From contig NC_051087.1 of assembly GCF_901709675.1 (NCBI RefSeq), positions 18,292,067 through 18,356,066 of the forward strand: a stretch of DNA of 64,000 nt, in the 5' to 3' direction. Each line of letters begins with the position of its first letter. Positions within the stretch are counted from its first letter, which is position 1. The position numbers and the translations under genes are program-made. The stretch is from Syngnathus acus. Taxonomy: Eukaryota > Chordata > Actinopteri > Syngnathiformes > Syngnathidae. The notes beneath the pieces are model-generated. The model made no database searches. It worked only from the letters and a program-made list of their open reading frames with translations, and had not been told where the DNA came from. This document shows, in pieces, positions 33,506 through 45,297 of this stretch.

Positions 33506-34972
33506 GTGGTCCGCTCCCCCCACAAACTGGGAGAAGTTATTGGAACAGACTGGTCGCTGTGGGCTGTTTCAGGCACCTTCTCCCCTTTGCCATCCGCCTC
33601 AAACCCGCCCGGCCCTCCTCGCCCCCCCTACCCCCACACCTCCCTCTTCGCCCCCTCCTTCCACACCCCCTGCCACAGCCCCCCTGGGAAGTACAGAGAG
33701 TACTCTCCCCTTCCCCTCATCAACCTCCATCACCCTCGCCAACCCCGCCCCCCCTACTGTAGCCTTCCCCAAAACCTGGCCCGCTGACGGCAGGACAACC
33801 AGCAGAGCATCCACCATCCACAACCCACCTCCTAGGCAGACACGGCGATGCCAAAACCCCCGCCCCACCCTTTTCTACCCATCACCATTCCAGCCACACT
33901 CCTGGCCATTTCAACGCAGGCCAGCTCTCCTCCCTACCCACCGTCCTCTCTGCCGCGTGCCCTAACAAGCCACTGGCCAGCTCACTGTAGACCAGCTCTC
34001 CTCCCTACCCCTCCCTACCCACCATCTTCTCTGCCACATGCCTTAACACGCCACTGGCCAGCTCACTGTCGACCAGCTCTCCTCCCAACCCCCCGCTACC
34101 CACCACCTTTCCTCCCACCCCCGCCCCGTCACCCCCTTTTCAAGCCCTCACTTCCCCGACCCCTCCCACCACACCACGCTCAGCGCCACCAGCGTTCTGA
34201 CAGGACAAGGACCGCAGCCCTGCCGGCACCAAACTGTCCACCCACCCATACGCGCGTCCCCTCTGTGCTGGTGGTTGGATCCTCAATGGTGCGCCACGTT
34301 TCCCTCCCCAAAGCTGAGACCCACTCATTCTCCGGAGCCAAGGTCCTCCACATCAACACCCGCATCCCCCAACTGACAGCTCACCGTCCACAGATCTCCA
34401 CTGTCATCATACACATCGGGACCAATGACATCAAACTCCAGCAGTCAGAGACGCTCACACAACATTTTCGCACACTCATCTCCACCGTTTCTGCAACTGG
34501 TAAGGCCTTCATTATCTCCGGCCCCTTTCCATCTCCACGACTCACCGACACCCAGTTCAGTCGGATCCGTGATCTACACATCTGGCTCCAGGCCCATTGC
34601 ACCGCCAACAAGATCCCCTATACCAGGGGTGTCAAGATCCTTTCCTCAGGGGCCGAATCCCTACATGTTTTCCAAGTTTCCCTCGTTAAACACACCTGAT
34701 TCAATTAATCAGGCTCCTGCTGAAAGTGAGGACGAACTGGTCATTTGAATCAGGTGTGTTTAACAAGGGAAACTTGGAAAACATGTAGGGATTCGGCCCC
34801 CGAGGAAAGGAGTTTGACACCCCTGCCCTATACCAATAACTTCACAACCTTCTGGAAACAGCACAATCTTTTTGCAAGGGACGGTTTACACCTCAACCAG
34901 GCGGGGGCACGGCTGCTCTCCCTCTCCATGGAGCTCACTCTGGAATCCCTGGACTGGCTCCATGAGTCGTGA
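33506..34972 (+). pseudogene. LINE ORF1 with SGNH/GDSL esterase domain
   Basis: The N-terminal half is very rich in Pro, Ser and Leu, with an internal repeat (HWPAHCRPALLPTP twice, about 33960-34090). The second half is an SGNH-hydrolase-like domain: VLVVGSSMVRHV (block I Ser), VIIHIGTNDIKL (block III, G-T-N-D) and, after the MITE, RDGLHLNQAGARLL (block V, D-x-x-H). Such esterase domains are known in ORF1 of L2/CR1-type LINEs and may bind lipid or membranes or help chaperone the RNA; the role is not settled. A frameshift lies upstream of 33848 and the MITE at 34624-34825 breaks the domain between PYT and NNF codons. Confidence 0.78.
34624..34825 (+). mobile_element. hAT MITE (202-bp palindrome) inside LINE ORF1
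   Basis: Long hairpin starting CAGGGGTGTCAAGATCCTTT and ending in the complementary type, with the 8-bp duplication CCCTATAC at 34616-34623 and 34826-34833. Removing it restores the ORF1 esterase frame. It belongs to a different MITE family from those at 13367 and 51474. Confidence 0.92.
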
Positions 34973-35413
34973 CGCGAGGATAGTCCGATCCATTCTCTCC
35001 CTCACAACAACAGTTCACCTCCCCTCAGACCTCGGACTAACCAAGATCCCCCCCGCTCCCCCACACGCTAGTCCTCACACCTGGCCCCTTTACTCCACCC
35101 CCCCACCTTCACCAAAGGAAAAACCACACCACTGTCACACACTACCTTCCCACTGCAAAAAAATCATATCCACACTTCTTTTAGAGTATCCACCACCGGC
35201 TATCGATCTCAGGCACAATTAACCAATCATAATAACCTCATAAATATCCCACTAAACCCTAGCCCAAAACTACATGCCTCTGGAGCTCGCTCCCAGCCCA
35301 TCACGCAATCTTATTCCAGTCAAACAGATGCCGGCACCCAATCTAGCACCCATAATAACGTACAAATGACTAAACGGAAAAATAAGTACCACATAAAACA
35401 GATTCAAACCATA

Positions 35414-36141
35414 TCCCAATTAAACAATATTAAAGGTTTTAAAATATGCCACCTCAATGCAAGAAGCATCACATCAAAGCTTGATGAAATAAAAATACTC
35501 ACTGAACAAGGCAAACCACATCTTCTCATCATTACAGAATCGTGGCTTTCTCCTATCACACCAGACTCGTTTATCTCCATAGACAATTATCAACTACACA
35601 GAAGAGACCGGCAAATAAACCTGGTGGTGGTATTCTATTACTAGTAAATAAACTATATGCACACACAGTAACCACAATCACAACAGAAACTGAAACAATG
35701 CAACTGGTCATCAGCTTTACCAACCAACATGCAATCACAGTTATTGCCAGTTACAGGCCGCCAAACACAAACCCCACAGATTATATTAAAAATCTATCCA
35801 ATATTATAAAAAATATAAAAACAAAGGAATATATTATAATTGGCGACTTGAATTTAGACTACAAAGAAAATCATCCAAACCTCTAAAAAGCATGGCAGAA
35901 AAATTAGGACTGATAAAAGAACCAACTAGAATATGTCACAATTGCAGCTCTATTCTTGATCTCCTCTTCACCGATCAACCCGCAAAATATAGCATATCAG
36001 GAGTCATCCACGTCGCTGTATCAGACCATTCTCTCATATACAAACCTCGGAAAAATCATCAACAGTGCACTATTTCAAATATACCAAGATCTAAGATACC
36101 ACAGTATGAAACCGAAATAAAGAATAGAATAAATAAAGAAA
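35414..36141 (+). pseudogene. LINE ORF2 endonuclease remnant
   Basis: The frames read FKICHLNARSITSKLDEIK, LLIITESWLS (E of the APE catalytic set), GGGILLLVNK, VIASYRPPNT, EYIIIGDLNLDY (D-x-N) and SILDLLFTDQ, SDHSLI (S-D-H), the APE-type endonuclease of jockey/L2-superfamily LINEs. Frameshifts occur near 35610 and 35885. RT is absent. Confidence 0.75.
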
Positions 36142-37205
36142 GAGGTTTGGCTTGTGGGATAAAGCGGATGAATAGACTACAGAGGCAGTTGACAGATACC
36201 GGCTGGCCAAGCAGAATGCACCTTTGGGGGTGGGGCGTGGAAGAATTTTGACGAGGCCATGGAAAAAAACTTCCAGACAGCTTCAAGGAAGTTCTGGTCT
36301 ACCATCCAGCATCTCAGGAGGGTAAAGCAGTGCTCCATTAACACTGAATATAGTAGAGATGGGGTGTTGCTGACCTTGACTCGGCATGTTGTGAGTCGGT
36401 GGCGAGAGGACCTCTTCACTGCCACCAACACACCTTCCCTAGAGGACGCAAAGGGTGTAGACTCTGAGGTGGGCTCTCCAATCTCCAGTGGGCTCTCCCT
36501 ACCTGTGGTTAATCTCCTTTGTGGAAAAGCTCCGGGGGTGGATGAGATCCGCTGGGAGTTCCTAAAGGCTGCGGATGTTGTGGGGCTAGGTGACACACCA
36601 TTACATCTTGTGGACATCGGGTTCAGATTGGCAGACCGTGGTAGTAGTCCCCCAGTGTAAGAATGGGGACTAAAGTGTGTGTTCCAACTACAGAGGAATC
36701 ACACTCCTCAGCCTCTATTGAGAGGTGCTGGAGAGGTTTATCGGTTGGTCAAATCTCAAATTCAGGATGATCAATGTGGTGTTTGTAGCAGCTATGGAAC
36801 AGTGGACCATCTCTACAACCTCAGCAGGGTCCTCAAGTGTGCATGGGAGGTCGCCCAACAAATCTACATTTGTTTTATATATTTGGAGAAGGCGTTTGAC
36901 TGTGCACCTCGGGGAGTTATATTGTGGTCCTTTGGGAGTACGGAGTACCGAACACCTTGATAAGGACAGCTTATCACTGTGTACCACTGTTGCCAGAGTT
37001 TGGTCAGAATTTCTAGGCGCCGCCATGGCATTTAAGGGTTCCGGTTTTGGTGGCCTCAGTATTGCATCTCTGCTATTTGTAGATGAATTGATACTTTTGG
37101 CTTCTTCAAGCTGTGATCTCCAACTGGAGAGGTTCACAGCCGACTGCAAAGCGGTTGTTGGTGGGTGGGTGGTCTTGGACGGACGGACAGATGGACGGAC
37201 GGAAC
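36142..37205 (+). mobile_element. Rex3-like RTE LINE, copy C (degraded)
   Basis: Matches copy A from the pre-RT region (about 25180) onward: LTDTGWPSRMH, NFQTASRKFWSTIQHLRRVK, LLCGKAPGVDEIRWEFLKAAD, VYLEKAFD-like, then LLFVDELILLASS. At the catalytic box the usual A-D-D reads V-D-E, so one catalytic Asp is gone. It stops short of the C-terminal region and ends in GGAC/GGAT repeats at 37171-37205. Confidence 0.78.
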
Positions 37206-37341
37206 AGACGGACGGACGGGCGCGACAAACAAACAAACGAAAGAACATTGGCCATGTTTTTTAATGGATATTTGACAGCAAAACATGTTGATAGAATGTA
37301 CCACTGTTTTTCTCAGTATCTTTTTTTCATTCTGCTTTCAG

Positions 37342-37372
37342 GATCTCCATCGCTTCACTCATGTACCAACAG
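37342..37372 (+). CDS. galnt7: GALNT7 microexon, 31 nt
   Basis: The exon follows TTCTGCTTTCAG and ends before GTAAAA. It encodes DLHRFTHVPT plus the first base of the next Gly codon. Donor phase 1 matches the next exon, which starts GC then AAA TGT. It links the beta and gamma lectin repeats. Too short for ORF finding but fixed by frame and family sequence. Confidence 0.88.
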
Positions 37373-38464
37373 GTAAAAATATCTGGGAATGTACTATGCT
37401 TGACTTCTTTGGGATTAATGCAGCAACTTTCTGTCAGAAACATATCTAATGTGGCACCCCACACCAGGGTACAAAATACAACAGTTCATCTTTCAGTAAA
37501 TAAGGGTTCAAGGGTTTTCTTATTCAGCTCTTCATAAACTCTTCAGAGTTCTCAGGTTTAAACATGTTTTAAAAAAGTGCTTGGTAAAAGCAGCAAATGA
37601 AATAATTAGGTAGTGAAGGGAAGAGATGCTTTCAGATGTTCCCAAAGTGAGAAAAAACAAGATGCTGACTAATGTTTTAAACTGTTGCTAACTAAACCAT
37701 GCTTTTGATAATGTAGCTAAAGGAGAAGTTAAATTAAAAAGAAACAACTGCAATAGGAGAAAAACCCAATCATTGACAGATGATCAAACAGATGAAGCCA
37801 ATAAGTTTTTCATGTACTTGCAAGCTCAATCCTCGCAGGCACCACCCAAGCAACCTTACAAAAAAATAAAACTTCAAACCGATATTTAGTGTTTTAGTCA
37901 AGGGTGCACAAAAATGCACAAATTGTACGGTTCTCAAATGAGCACCAAAGATTGTCGTGCTCATACCTTTTCCTGATCCACTGACCTCAAGGATTGACTC
38001 GCAGCACATATGGCAAAAGGAGGGCCTTTGGTCCATATCTGCCCCATCCACAGCCTCTGAAGCCTTAGGAATTCAAACTTAAAGATCTAGTATACTTACT
38101 GTATCTTATATTTTGCGGAACACATTTGCACTGAAGCCTTACTGGTGGAACATAATATAAAATAATGTAAAATGTATTGGTTCTCCTAGATTATTCAATG
38201 GGGTATGTGATTTTTTTTTTCTTTCCTGATCTGCACAGAAAGCAAATATCTGAAATATCTGTGTTATAAATATTATTCTGGCAACATGGCAACTTATTTT
38301 TTTCCTCGTGACACCAAAATATAATATTATAACTGTATTCTGATAAGATTACATTTTTCCCTCAAGCATGCATTTCAGCAGGGCAATCAAACAAGAGCAG
38401 CGAGTTGACTTAAATGATGCCAACTTAAAGGAAGGGTAACGCGAGCCATCATCGTCCCTTATGT
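37373..38464. other. Intron sequence without recognised features
   Basis: Beginning of the 19.4-kb last intron. AT-rich, with no repeat or coding block recognised. Confidence 0.35.
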
Positions 38465-38832
38465 GATAGAACCAGTGTTCCCTCTAAGCTGCGCAGCTGC
38501 GCAATTGCGCACTGCTCGCGAAGTCTCTGCGCACAAGAAACTCCATGCTGCACACAAAATTAAATTCAGCATACACTAATTGCTCAGTATCTAATGTTAG
38601 ACGTAATCTAATCTAATTAAGTGGACCAATGACTTTCTTTCTGTGCCTTTCTATAGTGCAAATCAGTGATTGACCAGCCAATGTTATATGGTTCACTTAC
38701 GCTACATAGCCAATCATAGCATTGACAGTGCCTGAAAATGTGTCCTACCCATCCGTCCCGTGCAGGTTTGCTAGCTAACAACACTGCGGCGTAGTCAAGA
38801 GATGCAAATGCTAAGTTAGCTAACCCCTTATC

Positions 38833-39100
38833 ATGGCAAAACGAACGAGCAGCGACGCATCCACTCGTCAAGCCAAAGTACTGTAAATAAGAGATGCCGC
38901 GGTTCTTTTAAGATGGAATGGTTGTCGGAGTGTGTGCAAATAAAAGAACAAACGGTGAAGCTGGGTGTGATTTTCTCTTTTTTGAGTGAGAATGGTCTAC
39001 TATGCAAAACATGCAGTGAAGCCAAAGTGGCGGGCGGGTTTACGGAGGGAAAAATATGGACTGAATGGAAGTTTGGCTACCTCAAGCGTCACATTTAGCA
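38833..39100 (+). pseudogene. hAT transposase N-terminus (ZNF862-like)
   Basis: Starts MAKRTSSDASTRQAKVL, hits a TAA, then continues in another frame with MEWLSECVQIKEQTVKLGVI, GLLCKTCSEAKVAGGFTEGK and WTEWKFGYLKRHI. The C-x2-C ... H spacing is the zinc finger found at the start of ZNF862-like hAT proteins. Only about 80 residues remain. Confidence 0.65.
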
Positions 39101-39261
39101 GAAATGACATTTGAAAGCTGTTGGAATTGTACAAAGACTCAAGATGGGACAGGGGGTCGGTACATTATTGTGGGAGAGCGCAAAAGACCGACAGAAAAGG
39201 AACGAGCTGTCACACAAAACAAATTCCGACCCTGAGTGTGTTAAAGTTCTCGTTGGCAATA

Positions 39262-39273
39262 TTTTTATTTATT

Positions 39274-39324
<51 letters not shown>

Positions 39325-39360
39325 TTTGTTTGTTTGTTTGTTTGTTTGTTTGTTTGTTTG
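39262..39360 (+). repeat. (TTTA)n-(TTTG)n microsatellite
   Basis: Tandem TTTA units turn into TTTG units at about 39327. Inside the hAT element. Confidence 0.9.
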
Positions 39361-39479
39361 TTCAGTCATTCATTTATTTATTTAATCTGGTGTTGCACAC
39401 AATGGTCCACAGTGTGCACAGGGAGCGTGTGTGTTTGCACAGACACTTGAAAAATTAGAGGGAACATTGGATAGAACTG

Positions 39480-40526
39480 TCTTTAAAAATGATGTTAGTT
39501 CTACAATTCCTCCCAATGAAAATACCCTCAAGAGATTTAACGGTATTTTCAAACAGAAGGTCGGTACACTTAGTGATGCCCACTTTTTGGGCTTGATTTG
39601 ACACATCAGCTATCAATTGGCACCAACATTTAAATGGACATTTTCACTTATGACTACTTGAACAATCTCCAGGATTAGCCTCTCCTTGTCTGATTTAAGA
39701 AAAATGAGCAGCCTCTCTGCAGCTGAAGTTCCTTGTCACATCTGTCTATTACCTATCACTTGTCACTAACATACACAAACACAACGCTTTCCGAGAGGCT
39801 TTATGTAAGATAAATTGTTCACACGTTGTTATAGTATACTCAATTGAAATTGATAAGGGATCATTTGACTTTCATTTCATCTGAAGTCCACGCTGCCTAT
39901 CCAATAAAGCAGGTGCTAATAACGACCACACTCAACTGAAGGGTCGGCCTCCTTGATGTATGAAGTATGGTGCTCCCAATCCTTCCAACAAGCCGACCTC
40001 TGAGCGTTTGATGCAGTCTGGGTTGAGCCTCCTGACTGAGCCACGAGCCGGCTGACACTTTTCTGTTTGTAAATTTCCATTTTCAGAAACTAGATACATT
40101 TTATTTTATTCTCGCTCACGTTCTGCAGTCGACCCGTGGTGCGTGAAAAGACCACTCACACAGTCGGAAAATTCATCAACTGCACAAAAAGGCAATGGTG
40201 GGTATGTGAGCACATTGCAAGGAGTACGTTGTAGAAGCAATAAAATAATTAAATGCGGAAATTAAGGCAATGTAAAGAGTGTTCATTTTTCTTGCGCCTA
40301 ATTAAGCCTTGTTTGCAGTGTTTATCGCCTTTTATATTGAAGTCTAAGAAGAGTTAACCTGACATCCGTATATTTTGGACAAACAAACTGGATGTAGCTC
40401 ATTTTTGCTACATGAACGTTTTTATGAACACGCTCATTCTGAGGCCAATGAACTATTTTGAAGGGCAGTTCATTTTCATAGGTTTTCTCTTCTTACACTT
40501 CAAAATAAAACCCCGCTAGAGACGCC
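39480..40526. other. Intron sequence without recognised features
   Basis: No coding block or repeat recognised. Confidence 0.35.
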
Positions 40527-43046
40527 ATCCATCCATCCATCCATCCATACATCCATACATCCATACATCCATACATCCATACATCCATACATCCATCTTC
40601 TTCCGCTTATCCGGGGTCGGGTCGCGGGGGCAGCAGCTTTAGGAGGGACTCCCAGGCTTCCCTCTCCCCAGCCACTTCATCCAGCTCATCCCGGGAGATC
40701 CCAAGGTGTTCCCAGGCCAACTGAGAGACATAGTCTCTCCAGCGCGTCCTGTGTCGTCCCCGGGGTCTCCTACCGGTGGAACATGCCCGGAACACCTCCC
40801 CAGGGAGGCGTCCAGGAGGCATCCTGATGAGATGCCCGAGCCACCTCATCTGGCTCCTCTTAACGTGGAGGAGCAGCGGCTCTACTCCGAGTCTCTCCCG
40901 GATGACCGAGCTTCTCACCTTATCTCTAAGGGAGAGCCCGGACACCCTGCGGAGGAAACTCATTTCGGCCGCTTGTATCCTGGATCTCGTTCTTTCGGTC
41001 ACGACCCATAGCTCGTGAGCATAGGTGAGGGTAGGAGCATAGATCAATCGGTAAATCGAGAGCTTTGCCTTTTGGCTCAGCTCTCTCTTTACCACGACGG
41101 ATCGGTACAGAGTCCGCATTACTGCCGACGCTGCACCGATGCGCTTGTCGATCTCGCGCTCCATCCTGCCCTCACTCGTGAACAAGACCCCAAGATACTT
41201 GAACTCCTCCACTTGGGGCAGGATCTCATCCCCGATCCGGAGAGGGCATTCCACCCTTTTCCGACCGAGGGCCATGGACTCGGATTTGGAGGTTCTGACC
41301 CTCATCCCGACCGCTTCACACTCGGCTGCGAACCGCTCCAGTGAGAGCTGGAGATCACGGCCTTAAGAAGCCAACAGCACCACGTCGTCTGCAAAAAGCA
41401 GAGACGCGATGCTGAGGTCCCTAAACCGGACCCCCTCAACGCCTCGGCTGCACCTAGAAAGTCTGTCTATAAAAAATTAGGAACAGAATCTGTGACAAAG
41501 GGCAGCCTTGGCGGAGTCCAACCCTCACTGCGAACGAATCCGACTTACTGCCGGAAATGCGGACCAAACTCTGGCATCGGTGATACAGGGACCGAACCGC
41601 CCTTATCAGTTGGCTCGGCACCCCGTACTCCCGAAGCACCCTCCACAGAACCTCCCGAGGGACACGGTCGAACGCCTTCTCCAAGTCCACAAAACACATG
41701 TGGACTGGTTGGGCGAACTCCCATGCACCCTCGAGGAGCCTGTCGAAGGTGTATAGCTGGTCCACTGTTCCACGGCCAGGACGAAAGCCACACTGCTCCG
41801 CCTGAATCCGAGGTTCGACCTCCCGACGGACCCTCCTCTCCAGCACCCCTGAAAAGACCTTACCAGGGAGCCTGAGGAGTGTGATTCCCCTGTAATTGGA
41901 ACACACCCTCTGGTCCCCCTTCTTAAAGAGGGGAACCACCACCCCAGTCTGCCAATCCAGAGGCACCGTCCCCGACGTCCACTCAATGTTGTAGAGGCGT
42001 GTCAGCCATGACAGCCCCACAACATCCAGAGCCTTTAAGAACTCCGGGCGGATCTCATCCACCCCCGGGGCCTTGCCACCGAGCAGTTTTTTAACTACCT
42101 CAGTGACTTTGACCCCAGAGATCGGAGATTCCGCCTCAGAGTCTCCAGGCCCTGCTTCCACAATGCGTGTAGGTGGAATTGAGGAGGTCTTCGAAGTATT
42201 CTCCCCACCGACTCACGACGTCCCGAGTCAAGGTCAGCAGCACGCCACCCCCACTGTAAACAGTGTTGACGGTGCACTGCTTCCCCCTGCTGAGACGCCA
42301 GATGGTGGACCAGAATTTCCTCGAAGCCTTCTGGAAGTCATTCTCCATGGCCTCGCCAAACTCCTCCCACGCCCGGGTTTTTGCCTCAGCAACCGCCGAA
42401 GCCGCGTTCCGCTTGGCCATCTGGTACCTGTCAGCTGCAGCCAAAACGGCCTGATAGGACTCCTTCTTCAGCTTGACGGCATCCCTTATCGCCGGTGTCC
42501 ACCAGCGGGTTCGGGGATTGCCGCCACGACAGGCACCAACGACCTTAGGGCCACAGCTCCGGTCGGCTGTCTCATCAATGGAGGCGCGGAACATGGTCCA
42601 CTCGGACTCAATGTCCCCCGCCTCCCCCGGGATGTAGGAAAAGCTCTGCTGGAGGTGGGATTTGAAGCTCTTCCTGACAGGGGATTCTGCCAGACGTTCC
42701 CAGCAGACCCTCACAGAGCGTTTGGGTCTGCCGGGTCGGACCGGCATCTTCCCTCACCATCGGAGCCAACCCACCACAAGGTGGTGATCAGTTGACAGCT
42801 CCGCCCCTCTCTTCACCCGAGTGTCCAAAACATGCGGCCGCAAATCCGATGAGACGACAACAAAGTCGATCATCGAACTGCAGCCTATGGTGTCCTGGTG
42901 CCAAGTGCACACATGGACACCCTTATGCTTGAACATGGTGTTCATTATAGAAAATCCGTGTCAAGCACAGAAGTCCAATAATAGAACACCGCTCGGGTTC
43001 AGATCGGGGGGGCCGTTCCTCCCAATCACGCCCTTCCAGGTCTCAC
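40527..43046 (-). mobile_element. Rex3-like RTE LINE, copy B (-)
   Basis: The best-preserved Rex3 copy reads leftwards from an endonuclease truncated at 43046 to a tail of CATC/CATA repeats (40527-40590, i.e. GATG on the minus strand). Only a few frame breaks separate the open blocks. It abuts an L2-like LINE on the opposite strand at 43047. Confidence 0.85.
40607..43046 (-). pseudogene. Rex3-like ORF2 remnant, copy B
   Basis: Open blocks in order: 42945-42754 (endonuclease end, STDHHLVVGWLRW); 42747-42136 (linker, VRVCWERLAESPVRKSFK, WWTPAIRDAVKLKKESY); 42161-41454 (RT: GGKAPGVDEIRPEFLKALD, RGITLLRLPGKVFSGVLERR, EQCGFRPGRGTVDQLYTF, CFVDLEKAFDRVPREVLW, VGLRQGCPLSQILF); then FADDVVLLAS around 41402-41373; and 41305-40607 (C-terminus, LPPRPDPG). 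RT motifs A (F-V-D) and C (F-A-D-D) are intact. Frameshifts near 42750, 42150 and 41450-41310 remain. It is closer to consensus than copies A, C and D. Confidence 0.85.
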
Positions 43047-43059
43047 CGCCTCACCGTCC

Positions 43060-45170
43060 ATGCTGAAACCTTCAAAGAACACATCTCCTCCTATCGTGAT
43101 GCTCTTCTTGCTGCCAAATCTGCTTACTTCTCATCTCTCATTAATAACACCAACCGGAACCCCCGCATACTGTTCTCCACCGTCAACAAATTGCTCCAGC
43201 CACCGGCCACCAATCCACCCTCCTCACCCGCCCTCTGTAACTGCTTCCTTGTCAACTTTAACAACAAAATCGCCCAAATCAACAGTTCTCTGACCGACAC
43301 CAACCATCAATAACTCCTCCTCCCCCACCTCCCCTGCTCTCCTGCCCCCCCTTCCTGACCTCCCGCCCTTCCCCTCTCTCACTGCCTTCTCCCTTGTTGA
43401 CTCCTCCACCATCCTAGACATCATCACCGCATCCAAGACAACCACCTGCTCTCTCGACCCCCTTCCAATTACCTTAACTAAGGCCTGCCTCCCTGTCTTC
43501 CTCCCTCACCTCACCACCCTTTTTAATCAGTCTCTATCCCTTGGCCACTTTCCCACTGTCTATAAATTTGCAGCCATCACCCCTGTCCTCAAAAAGCCCA
43601 CCTTGGACCCACTCAACCTCTCCAACTACCATCCCATCTCCAACCTTTCATTCCTTTCCAAAACCCTTGAACGCATTGTCTCCGCCCAACTCCACACCCA
43701 TCTCCAGTCCAACAACCTCTATGAACCCTTCCAGTCCGGATTCCGCCCACTTCACAGCACCGAAACAGCTCTTGTTAAAGTCACCAAGGATCTCCTCATT
43801 TCTGCAGACTCTGGTGCCGTCAACATCCTACTACTACTTGACCTTAGCGCAGCCTTTGACACTGTAAACCATTCCATCCTCCTCCAAAGGCTGCGCCAAC
43901 TAGGTGTTGAGGGCACTGCACTCAACTGGCTCACCTCCTATCTCGCCAACAGAAACCAGTTCATCTCTCTTTCCGGTCACATATCCATCCTCTCCCCAGT
44001 TACACAAGGGGTCCCCCAAGGCTCAGTTCTTGGCCCCTCCTTTTCATCTGTTACCTCTTTCCCCTTGATAATGTCATCCGCAAACTCAATCTGGACTTCC
44101 ACTGCTACGCTGATGACACCCAGATCTATATACGTACCACACCAACCCGTAACCCTTCCCTCACCCACTTTGAAACCTGCATCTCTACAATAAAAACATG
44201 GCTGACCCACAACTTTCTCAAACTCAACAGTGACAAAACAGAGCTCCTCCTCATAGGCACTAAATCCTCCCTTAATAAAACTGGATCCATCACACTCACC
44301 ATTGACTCCTCAAACATCACTCCCTCCCCTCTGGCACGCAACCTTGGCGTTATTTTTGAGCCCACACTGTCCTTCCACCCTCATGTTAGCTCAGTTGTTA
44401 AGACCTCCTACTTCCACCTCCGACGCATCGCCAAAATCCGGCACTGCCTCTCTCTCCCTGCCGCTGAATCCCTCATCCACGCCTTCATCTCATCCTGGCT
44501 TGACTACTGCAACTCCCTTCTCACTGGAATCACTGCTCACTCACTCCATAGACTTCAACTCGTCCAAAACTCTGCTGCCCGCCTCCTTGGTTTATTATTA
44601 ATTCATCGCTCATTTTATTTATTTATTATTTTTTATTTATTATTTATTGTTTGTGCCTTCTTGTTTTTATTTTGTGTCGTCTACTTGTATGTCTCGTCAC
44701 CGTGGGATAGAGGAAACGGAATTTCGGTTTATTTGTGTGTCTTGACATATGAAGGATTGACAATAAAGCTGACTTTGACTTTGACCTTACCCACACCCCG
44801 TCCCGTGAACACGTCACTCCTGTTCTCCACTCTCTTCACTGGCTCCCTATTAAGGAGCGTATCATCTTCAAGATACTCCTCCTCACCTTCAAAGCCCTTC
44901 ACCACCTGGCTCCCACTTACCTATCCGACCTCCTTGTCCCCTACTGCCCCAACCGTCCCTTCCGATCCTCCAATACTTCACGTCTGACAGTCCCAAAATC
45001 TAAACTCAAATCCTTCGGTGACAGAGCCTTCTCCTGCACATCACCCTGATTCTGGAACTCTCTCCCATAGTCTGTCTGTGACTCACCCACACTCCCCAAA
45101 TTTAAGTCCCGTCTAAAAACGTACCTCTTCTCATGACCTCCCCTACCCATAACTGGTTTCCTCTTCTTAA
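43060..45170 (+). pseudogene. L2-like RT remnant
   Basis: Blocks visible: ISSYRDALLAAKSAYFSSL; NLSNYHPISNLSFLSKTLER; FQSGFRPLHSTETALVKVTK; LLLLDLSAAFDTVNHSILLQ (motif A); LSPVTQGVPQGSVLGP (motif B); after a frameshift at about 44040, HCYADDTQIYIRT (motif C, intact); LARNLGVIFEPTLSF; SWLDYCNSLLTGI; LQLVQNSAARLL. Here the nested LINE tail intervenes, and TPVLHSLHWLPIKERIIFKI and LSDLLVPYCPNRPFRSSN follow. The 591-bp block 43603-44193 is the longest clean part. Confidence 0.85.
44591..44786 (+). mobile_element. LINE 3' tail nested in the L2-like RT
   Basis: The sequence from TTTATTATTAATTCATCGCT to GACTTTGACTTTGACC matches the 3' UTR at 15500-15713. Removing it joins the RT thumb codons AARLL and LTHTPSREHVTPVLHSL. 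Confidence 0.8.
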
Positions 45171-45297
45171 GTTTATCCCATTGTCTCTTCCCCGTCCCCC
45201 TCCCCCTCCGCTCATGTATGTCTTTGCCTTGTTCCCTGTAAGCATCTTTGGGTTTTTGAAAAGCGCTATACAAATTTAATGAATTATTATTATTATT

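Larger units (their letters stand above)
33440..36141 (+). mobile_element. LINE 5' half: ORF1 (SGNH esterase) and ORF2 endonuclease
   Basis: A C-rich, proline-coding ORF1 is followed by an AT-richer ORF2 start, in the order found in L2/CR1-superfamily LINEs. A 202-bp hAT MITE sits in ORF1. The element ends abruptly at 36141 against a Rex3 fragment. Because base composition changes sharply near 35200, the two ORFs may come from different elements. Confidence 0.7.
38473..39469 (+). mobile_element. hAT element with ZNF862-like first exon
   Basis: The ends CAGTGTTCCCTCTAAGCTGC and AAATTAGAGGGAACATTG are flanked by GATAGAAC (38465-38472, 39470-39477). ATG at 38833 begins a BED-like domain. A TTTA/TTTG microsatellite (39262-39360) lies near the right end. 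The catalytic part of the transposase is absent. Confidence 0.88.
43047..45297 (+). mobile_element. L2-like LINE (+), 5'-truncated
   Basis: C-rich LINE with pre-RT, RT and thumb regions, then a 3' end (CATCTTTGGGTTTTTGAAAA, GCGCTATACAAATTTAATG) and an (ATT)n tail at 45280-45297. The same tail type is at 61080-61140. A different LINE end is nested at 44591-44786. Confidence 0.85.

Noticed and set aside
33848-34699. 283-codon open frame as a possible proline-rich host gene
   Set aside because: Its second half is the SGNH domain of a LINE ORF1, and it ends inside a MITE.
42073-42795. 240-codon plus-strand frame
   Set aside because: Antisense shadow of the Rex3-like ORF2 linker and RT on the minus strand.
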